Below, piece by piece: positions 55,531-64,000 of a DNA stretch of 64,000 bases. Location: NCBI RefSeq assembly GCF_030052815.1, contig NC_079493.1:57083191-57147190 (forward strand), given 5' to 3'. The notes below the pieces were generated by a model. The model was not told where the DNA came from, ran no database searches, and worked only from the letters and a program-made list of their open reading frames with translations. A program made the position numbers and the translations under genes. The stretch's first letter is position 1. Each line of letters begins with the position of its first letter. The DNA comes from Hevea brasiliensis. Taxonomy: Eukaryota; Streptophyta; Magnoliopsida; Malpighiales; Euphorbiaceae.

Positions 55531-58500
55531 TGTCACACCCTACCCCTCTGTAAGGCATAACATGATCCGTAGTATACCTAACGGATTATCAACTTCGTCT
55601 ACTGATAACCCATTAAATAAACTACAAGGGATTTTAAAACTTTTCTTACTTCTTTTTATAGTGGTGAGCACTATTTACAGGTGTTAAAAACCTTTTTGAA
55701 CTAAAGTAAAACAGCTAACACACTTGGACTATTAATAATTTCTGTAAAAATTTTGGCAGAGTGCCATCTGTATTTTGGACGAAATAGTTCTTCAAAAACC
55801 TTTAAAAAGCACTTCAATATTTTTCTCAATCTCAAACTCCAACATAATTCAACACAATATGTTTTTCAACTCAAATCCACAATAATTTTTCAAAGACTGA
55901 GATAAAAGAAATACAGTACAAATTTTACAAGCCAAAATAACTCATAATTTACTTTACAACTTCAATGTACAATTTTAATTTACAACTGCTCAAAACCAAG
56001 AACAATATATACATACAGTGAACATACATTACAGTACAAAATGTAAAATGTGGTATACTCAATATACCCGATGATCTCTCAATGTAGTACTAGCAGCCTA
56101 GTATGCTGCCTTGTCAGTCTATCTACCTGCGACAGCAACAAAAAGCTATCGCTGAGTAAAATTTACTCAGTGGTGCACAATAACAATTTGAAATGCGATA
56201 CATAAATCTTTTATTGACAATTCACAAATCAAATAGTTCACAATTCTATTTCAGAATTTAAAAAAGTTCATATAACATAAATTTGATCAAATAACTGAGT
56301 AACACAGTTTTGCCAATCAATAACACAATTTGATCAAATAACTGAATAACACGGTTTTGTCAATCCATAACACAATTTGATCAAATAACTGAATAATACA
56401 GTTTTGCCAATCAATAGCACCATTTGATCAAATAACTGAAGAATACAGTTTTGCCAATCAATAACACAATTTGATCAAATAATTGAATAATACAGTGTTG
56501 CCGATCAATATCACAATTTAGGCCATGACACAATTTTTTCACACATGCCGTGTTGTACACCACGACAAGACACACTCACTCCAATAATCGAAATCAATGA
56601 GGGAGGAAGCTAGCTGAATAATGAGTACTCATCCACACTCACCTCAGACTGGCAAGTCAAAGAGGGAGGAACATAATAACAGTGTCATGCCAAGTGTGAA
56701 TCAAAACAATTCCAAATCACAATATTTAAATATTTCATACAAACCACAAATCATATTTTATCTAAAAATTTTCATTTGCAAAGTAGGCAACACAATAATT
56801 TCCAAATAAGATTCTCAAAGCCAAAACAATCAAAAATTATTCATAACTCATTTCTCCAAATAAATTTTCTAGTAAAAGCAGTGAATATAAAAAGTATTGT
56901 GCACAGACACAATTTAAAACTATAGTGCTCAAATAAATTTTTAAGTAGAAAATAAGAAATCAAAATTATTGTGCACAAACACAATTTAAAACGATAACAT
57001 ACAATCAATCATAATTTATTTCAATTGAAAAAATTCAAAAGAAATAACTATTGTGCACAAACACAATTTAAAACAATAACATACAAATAATCATAATTTA
57101 TTTCAATTGAAAAATTAAAAAGAAGTAACTATTGTGCACAAACACAATTTAAAACAATAACATACAAATAATCATAATTTATTTCAATTGAAAAATTAAA
57201 AAGAAATAACTATTGTGCACAAACATAATTTAAAACAATGACATACAAATAATCATAATTTATTTCAATTGAAAAATTCAAAAGAAATACTTATTGTGCA
57301 CAAACCTCTGATAACTGTCTCCTGGCCTTGACTCAGTGTCTCCTTCCCTTTCCCTGAGTCTTTGCTAACTGAGAAACACAATTTAAAGTGTTTCAGTACT
57401 TATCTAAACTGTCTCTAACGATAATGCTTGATAATTAATTCACTGAATTCTATTATTTGCTTAGTCAACCTAATATGTTGACTCTCGATACATTCTAGGT
57501 AAATTAGGTTTTAATGTTACTAATATGTCACATTCGATAGTCTTTTAGGGTTGGTAAATGTTACCAAATTCATTTCCATGTATCTTGCATTTTCTTGCAA
57601 TTTGCTGGATTTCGGGATACTAGTTTGACCTAGCCGGACAACCTAGTTTCCTCGGTTTTCGGGTTTTGGTCAAAACTACAAACTTGTAGATCTATGTCTT
57701 ATTGCACGCAGAGCAAAATTTCAGGTCATTCTGAGTTATGTAGACCAAGTTATGGTCATTTTACTATTGCTGGTCAAAATGCATCAAAATTGGTCACTTT
57801 AGGTCAATTTTGGTTCGGCCAATTTTTGGACCTGAACTTGTGCAAGCTGTTTGACTTGCTTATGGTCATTTCTGGGCTTTGGTGTCTTCATAAGACTTGT
57901 AGATATGGGTCTTAACTATTCATGGTCAACATTTCAGGTCAATTGGATCTGTTTTGCGTGAGTTATGGCCTAAACACTAACTGCTGCCCAAATGGTCAAT
58001 TTTTAGGCCTTATTTGCACTTAATCCGGATTTGGTCATTTTTGAAGCTAACTTGCAAGCAGAATTTTGGTATGCTTCCTTCATGAAAGTTGGCACATTTT
58101 GTGCCTAGTTTCACCTCCAATTGGTCTCATACCAATTGGAGCCACATACTTAAAGTTCTAGGCCTAAAACTCAAACTGCCTTATTGTATTTCTTTCATAC
58201 ACATCAAGGATCACTTTTAACACTTACCAAACTTAACATTCAAGCCAATTCTGGCTGTACCATAACCTAAACATAATTCACAACATATTATAGGTCATTT
58301 TGGCAGCTTACAATTACATTCAATGTGCACCATTTAGTACAGAATTTTTCAACCAAATTTATAACTATTCAATCACCTAACCATAACACTTTTACATGTC
58401 TAACTTCACACCATCACACATATATCCAAACTGCCATCACAACTAACACAATTCAACATTAATATTCCATCATCCAAACATGAAATAACATCCTTATGGT

Positions 58501-59688
58501 TCACCCAACCAGGCTGCCAATTCATGCATTACATTCCATTAATTCCCAAGCTTCAAATTTCAAATACACATCCACATATACTAAGTATACATCAACCAAA
58601 TAATTTCCTACACACATATACATTTAATCAATCCTTTAATCTACCATTTACAAGCAAGAATAAGCTGTCCTCAAAGTGTTTCCATGGCTTCCAAAAGTAC
58701 ACATCCCCTTTAAACATCAAACCTCAAAAATTTCTCCATAAATCAAGTACCCATAACATCCTTACAAACTTTAATAAAACAATAATAAAAAACTCAAACT
58801 TACCACTTTGGAAATTCTTCAAAACTCCACAAAAACTTTCATTTCTTGCTGCCTATCTACTGCCCATGGTATGAGGATCATTTTTCATGAAGACACTTGC
58901 AAGAAATCAAGGCTTGATCATGAAGAACTTGAGCTCCATGCGTGGTGCGGCCATGGAGTTTCTTTGGGAGAAATCTTCACTTCGGCAATGGAAGGGAATG
59001 AAGGTTGAAAATGAGTTTACAGATTTGTTAGTGGATTTACACCAGCCCATTTAATGGTTGTTTAACCCCATAGTGCTCCACTCACCATAAATAATGATAT
59101 TATAAGTGAAAAGTGTTAATTACCCAATTTGAACCCCATTTTTGCTATTTACATTAGGTACCACTAATTAAATTTTTCATGACATTTTCCAAATATAATA
59201 TCATGTATTTTCAATGGACATTTAGGTCAAAAGACAACTCGGGATGTCAAATGCCTACAATGCCCCTGTTCGGGTTGCAATCCCGATTTTTTGGTAACAC
59301 CGGGTTTTGTCCATTTTTCGATTTCTCACTTTTCTTTGTACTTATTAATTAATTTTTCTTTGATATTTCTAATAGTATTTATACTTCAATAGGTGTCTAT
59401 TTAAGTCTTAAAAATAATTTCCAGGGTTCCCTGCGGTCCAGGGCTAGTCAACGGTCCACGCCGTGACTTCCCGGTGTTGTCACCCATCGCTAGGGTTCTC
59501 GGCTCGCTTAACTTGGTTGCATCTCTATACTATTATTTTTCCTTTGTTTTTCTTGTGTTTTCTTTTCTTGTATTTCATTATTCTATGTCTCCTCACTCAT
59601 ATCGAAGTGTAGTTTTAGGCATCTAGCTGTCCGGACAATACTGGTCACCGGAACAGTAGAATGCACTACTGAACATAGGGGTGTTACA
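55531..59688 (-). repeat. GypH 5' LTR (4.2 kb)
   Basis: Partner of 48850-53013, very similar along its length. It has five 47-bp units at 56282-56516, 81-bp units at about 56968-57305, the CCAATTGG inverted repeat at 58115-58141 (one mismatch pair), and donor-like GTAAGT at 58803-58798. The TATAAA of the left copy reads TGTAAA here. It ends GTGTTACA, then TCTTC. Confidence 0.93.
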
Positions 59689-60240
59689 TCTTCGATCAGA
59701 TCGTGGAGGTGAATATTTGAGTACTGAATTTGATGAATACTTGAGAGAGCACGGCATTGTTTCCCAGCTGACTCCTCCAGGAACCCCACAACTAAATGGT
59801 GTATCTGAAAGGAGAAATCGTACCCTATTAGATATGGTACGTAGTATGATGAGCTATACTGATATGCCAATCTCCTTTCGGGGATTTGCATTAGAATCAG
59901 CTTTGTATATTCTGAATAGGATTCCATCATAATCAGTTTCTTCCACACCTTATGAGATATGGCATGGAAGAAAACCAAGTCTTAAGCATGTTAAGATTTG
60001 GGGTTATCCAGCTTATATCAAAAAGCTGAACACTGATAAATTGAAAATCAAATCAGAAAAGGGTCGATTTGTTGGATATCCAAAAGATAATTTTGGATAT
60101 TATTTTTATTTGCCTACATCACAAAAGGTTGTGGTGAGTAGAGATGCTACGTTTCTTGAATAACAGTTTGTTCGAGAAGGAGGCAAAGGAAGGCAAATAG
60201 AGTTAGAATTGGAGAATTCTGACTAACCAACAGATTAGAT
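59689..60240 (+). pseudogene. CopC integrase, C-terminal part
   Basis: Starting from TCTTCGATCAG it reads LRSDRGGEYLS (second catalytic Asp), QLTPPGTPQLNGVSERRNRT (catalytic Glu) and ILNRIPS. A TAA follows IPS (59931), then PYEIWHGRKPSLKHVKIWG and GRFVGYPKDNFGYYFY. Further TAA/TAG codons at CAA/CAG positions occur near 60160-60240. Together with 48481-48849 it rebuilds a copia integrase. Confidence 0.92.
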
Positions 60241-61969
60241 GGATATAGATCCATCTAGTCAACCTACACCCATTGATGAAACATCTAGAGTTGTTCCTTG
60301 TAGAACAACCAGGGTATCTCACCCACCAGTGAGATATGGTTTCCTTCATGAAGAAGAACAAGAGTTGTCTACTCATGAAGAAGTAGATCATGGAGATGAT
60401 CCACTTACCCATGAAGAAGCTATGTCAGATATAGACTCTTCAAAATGGATTGATGCTATGAAATCCGAAATTGATTCCATATATAAGAATCAAGTTTGGG
60501 ATCTTGTTGACCCACCTGAAGGTATTGTACCTCTAGGGAACAAATAGGTTTTCAAGAAGAAAATTGGTTCTGATGGAAAGGTAGAGACCTATAAGGCAAG
60601 GCTAGTAGTGAAAGGGTTTTGCCAAAGGCAAGGAATCGACTATGAGGAGACTTTCTCACCTGTTACCATGCTTAAATCAATTAGGATTCTATTAATAATA
60701 GCTACATACTATGATTATGAGATTTGGCAGATGGATGTCAAAACAGCTTTTCTCAATGGATACATTGAAGAAAACATTTTCATGGAACAACCTAGGGGTT
60801 TTGAATCCCAAGATGGTTCCAAGGTATGCAAGCTAAAGCGATCCATTTATGGGTTAAAGCAAGCTTCGAGGAGTTGGAACATCCGTTTTGATGAAGCCAT
60901 TAAATCATTTGGTTTTATAAAAAATGAGGATGAGCCATGTGTATATAAGAAGGTTAGTAACAGTGCTATCACTTTCCTTATCTTATATGTGGATGATATA
61001 CTATTGATGGGTAATTACACAGGTATGTTGACAACTGTAAAGGTATGTTTGTCAAATATATTCTCCATGAAAGACTTAGGGGAGACAACCTATATTCTTG
61101 GGATTCGCATCTATAAAGATAGAGCGAAAAGCATAATTGGTTTATCCCAAAGTCTATACTTAGAAAAGGTGTTAAAGAGGTTTAACATGCTTGATTCCAA
61201 GAGAGGATTGTTACCAGTGAGACATAGTATCCATCTTTCTAAAGAGATGTCTCCAAAGACACCTGAAGAAAGAGATAAGATGGTCAGGATTCCATATGCT
61301 CTGGCTATTGGAAGTTTAATGTATGCAATGTTGTGTACTAGGCCGGATATCGCATATGCTGTTAGTTTGACTAGCAGGCATCAAACCAATCTAGGTTTGG
61401 AACACTGGATTGCTATCAAGAATATCCTTAAGTACTTGAGAAGAACTAAGGATTTATTCTTGATTTATGGAGGTGGAGACTTGCAATTAGATGGTTATAT
61501 TGATTCTGATTTTCAATCAGTTATCGATGATAGAAAGTCTACATCTGGATATGTGTTCATTTGTAATCGAGGTGCAGTCAGTTGGAAGAGTTCCAAACAG
61601 AGCACGACTGCAGATTCCACTACTGAGGCTGAGTATATTCGCATCGATCTTTGTAAGGAATCTGTTTGGATAAAGAAGTTCGTGACAGAACTTACAGTAG
61701 TTTCTTCCATTGAGTCAGCAGTTCCACTACACTGTGACAACAATGGAGCAGTCATACAGGCTAAGGAACTAAGGTCTCACTAGAAATCTAAACACATAAA
61801 AAGGCGTTACCACATTAGCAGAGAAATAGTTGGACAAGGCGATGTAGCCATGCAGAAAAGAGCATCAGCTAAAAATTTACCTGATCCATTCACTAAGCCT
61901 ATGTCACAGACTCAGCTATACCGACATCTTGAGAAGATGGGTCTAAGATATTATAATGAATGGCTCTAG
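60241..61969 (+). pseudogene. CopC reverse transcriptase and RNase H
   Basis: It begins with an acidic linker and EAMSDIDSSKWIDAMKSEIDSI. A TAG replaces Trp after PLGNK (60546). RT follows: YKARLVVKGF, EETFSPV, QMDVKTAFLNG, CKLKRSIYGLKQASRSW, and the active site LYVDDILLMG (about 60984-61013). RNase H shows SDFQS, DDRKSTSGYVF, WKSSKQSTTADSTTEAEYI and HCDNNGAV. The 391-codon stretch 60608-61783 is open. A TAG follows LRSH, then KSKHIKRRYHI to the final TAG at 61967. The segment after AEYI (about 61636-61660) fits the family poorly. Confidence 0.93.
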
Positions 61970-61983
61970 TGCTAGTGGGAGAT
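61970..61983 (+). other. CopC polypurine tract
   Basis: GCTAGTGGGAGAT directly precedes the 3' LTR, as in CopA. Confidence 0.85.
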
Positions 61984-64000
61984 TGTTAGTAGTATGCCCT
62001 AGAGCATATCATTCAGTATGTATCTTGTACATGTTTTTTTTCATAAAAGGCATTTCCACTTTTTCGTTTACATAATATATTTATGTGTAATAGAAAAGGT
62101 CCATTGATATTTTGTTAAAAATATTATTCTTAAGTTGTTAAGAATAGTATCTCTAGCACAAAGTATCATAAATAGGTTCACAATCGAGGATAATTCATAA
62201 TAAGGACATGACTTATCCAGAAAGATTGTATTCATGTTTATTTCCAAGTTATTTATATGAGATATAAATAAGATAGAATGGTGAGTCTCATGCCATATAA
62301 CAAACTGATAGGCACTTATACATGATAAGTAGGCCGAACTAGTGACACTTATGACAAGCACATGGAGTTTACTCTTGTCAATGCTTTGTCATAAATCATA
62401 TCAGTGCATATAATCTTTAGACCTGAGATAGCACAGTTATCTTATATATAGGTAGTTTGAGTTTGATACTGCTTTCATACTTGTACTGTGTATGGGTATA
62501 TGGGCATGTGTTGGCTCCTACTAGTTATATATGGAAGTAGGTGTTGATCAAGATGGAATCTGTTCTTCTAAGTAAATAGGGATAAAATCCTATGTTCATT
62601 TAATTGTTCTTGATGTTTCAAGTTCCTGGCCAGGAAAGATAGAATTATTCAGAAAGAGTTTCTGATGAGAAAATCTTTTTAATCAAGAATTGGAATTAAA
62701 AGATAACATAATATGCATAGCAAATGGAGTTTGACATAAACCATGACTCCAGCTTGAGTTGGGATTTTGTAACAGAGAGATTCCAGTGCATGATAACATA
62801 TGATTATAGGTTCATTTAAGGTAAACCTTATTACTAATTGGGTGGCCATGGCATGCTATGCTAGGTATTAACCATGGTCTATGAGGTGCATAAAATGATT
62901 TAGAGAAATTATTTATAGTAAGAAAGAGTTCTGATGATATTAAGAGTTGATATCATATCTCATTGCCAATTAGTGATGAGCCTAGTAAGTCACATGCATA
63001 CACAAGTTATCACCTAATTAAATATGATTTAATTAATAAATTAAAGAGTTTAATTGATTAATTAAATAGGTTTGGTTTGCAATTAGATTGCAAAGTCCCT
63101 AGCATGACTTGAAACCAAATCTAGATTATTGGATGTATAGTATAAGTTAAACTTATATTTAAAGTGTTTAAATATGAATTTAATTAATGAGAAATTAATT
63201 AATAGAGATTAATTAATTAATTTATATTTGATATAAATTGATTAGAAGAAGAGAAATAATTATTTTGGGTTAAGAACTCAAAATTAAGACACAGGGGCAT
63301 TTTGGTCATTTCATAGGGTGACATGTGGCACCATGAGATGGTGACACATTGCATTACACATAAGCTTGCCAAATGTCTTTTAATCATGTAAGATGATTAA
63401 AATTAAGATTAAATATTGGTTGGACACTTGGCACAATGTGATTGCGTCAATTAAACCTAGAACCAATCAAAGGGTGACATGTGGCAAGGGTTTAAGTGGT
63501 GACCTTGCTATATAAGTGTTGTTATGAAAAAATAAAACATACAAGCTGCTGCCTCGCATTGTGTGCCGCCACCCTTGAGACTCATATTCTCTCTTCCTCT
63601 TCATCTCTCATCTATTCCAAGAGATTAGCAAACAATCTCTTGAATTAAAAATACTAGAAATCGTTTCTAGTGTCTTGTTTACATCTTTAATCTCTTAAAA
63701 GGCAGAACTTAATTTTCTAAATAATAAAAAAAGCTTTAGAAGCTGTTCAAGGGTTGCCATAGGTGTTCTTGGTGTGGACAAGCTAGAGGGACAACATCTG
63801 GTATCCTGAAGACAAATCTCAAAGGCGCAAATGCACTGTAGTGCATCAAGAGGTTAGTGTGTTTATTCTTGATTTAATCTAGGGTTCTAAAACTAATCTG
63901 ATTAATTCTAAAATCTTAAATGGCAAATACAGATCCAAAAACATATTAAAAGAGTTTTAATATGTTGTTTATCATTGAAATCAAATAGATAAAAATAAAT
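61984..64000 (+). repeat. CopC 3' LTR, cut by the window end
   Basis: It starts TGTTAGTAGTATGCCC and runs off the window about 90 bases before its expected end. It keeps the block missing from the 5' LTR (62445-62560), a TATATAAG near 63509 and AG|GTTAGT at 63851-63858. The second ATCAT target copy and the remaining GypD protease should follow just beyond the window. Confidence 0.93.

Larger units (their letters stand above)
48850..59688 (-). mobile_element. GypH: non-autonomous Ty3/gypsy element, gag only
   Basis: A complete insertion on the - strand with LTRs of about 4.16 kb and a perfect TCTTC duplication. The 2.5-kb interior holds gag, a short protease remnant and the same 1.0-kb non-coding block as GypF. 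RT, RNase H, integrase and chromodomain are all missing. Structurally it resembles the gag-bearing non-autonomous elements known in plants as TR-GAG. It shares LTR family with GypE and GypF. Confidence 0.92.
21348..64000 (+). mobile_element. CopC: Ty1/copia element expanded by three gypsy insertions
   Basis: A single copia element of roughly 9 kb spans the rest of the window because GypF, GypG and GypH interrupt it. Its pieces are the 5' LTR (21348-23294 and 34780-34848), primer site, 1.7-kb leader, gag (36602-36888 and 47890-48480), integrase (48481-48849 and 59694 on), RT, RNase H, polypurine tract, and a 3' LTR that runs off the window. Joining the pieces after removing one duplication copy restores HENMQ-SVSEIL in gag and KALR-SDRGGEY in integrase. 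Protease is missing (see findings). The clade within copia is not assigned. Confidence 0.93.

Overview
The window is plant nuclear heterochromatin, most likely from a dicot. It is built entirely of nested LTR retrotransposons: I see no host gene, RNA gene or CRISPR array. The plant assignment rests on initiator-Met primer sites (TGGTATCAGAGC), Tekay/Del-like chromovirus Gag-Pol with a chromodomain, a plant-type Ty1/copia Pol, very long AT-rich LTRs, and C-to-T/G-to-A decay typical of methylated plant repeats. I cannot name the species.

Layout, with element names used below. The oldest layer is GypD, a Ty3/gypsy element on the + strand. Its 5' LTR survives at 2294-3136 and 18983-19631, followed by its primer site, gag and the start of protease up to 21347; the rest lies beyond the window. 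Three elements sit in GypD. CopA (Ty1/copia, +) ends in the GypD LTR at 2293. GypB (gypsy, -, 3137-18982) is a complete but dead element inserted in the LTR of its own family; its 5' LTR holds a solo LTR, GypE (+, 12878-16857). CopC (Ty1/copia, +, 21348 to beyond 64000) is inserted in the GypD protease.

CopC was then hit three times by gypsy elements, all on the - strand. GypF (23295-34774, duplication ATGTA) is in its 5' LTR, GypG (36889-47884, duplication TGCAG) in its gag, and GypH (48850-59688, duplication TCTTC) in its integrase. Removing the three insertions and one copy of each duplication restores a continuous CopC frame across each coding break.

There are three gypsy LTR families: GypB/GypD (about 3.5 kb), GypE/GypF/GypH (about 4.0-4.2 kb) and GypG (about 3.1 kb). 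GypB and GypG carried gag-protease-RT-RNase H-integrase-chromodomain. GypF and GypH are non-autonomous: most or all of pol is replaced by a shared non-coding block of about 1 kb. All coding regions carry stops or frameshifts.

The most interesting signals are: (1) a candidate leader intron in both superfamilies, with a splice-donor-like site inside the LTR and an acceptor-like site just before the gag ATG; (2) a 74-bp phase-0 GT-AG intron candidate in the GypG integrase; (3) the GypF/GypH non-autonomous lineage; (4) conserved palindromes and tandem repeats in the LTRs; (5) clustered CAG/CTG-to-CG discordances that look like long-read consensus errors at methylated sites.
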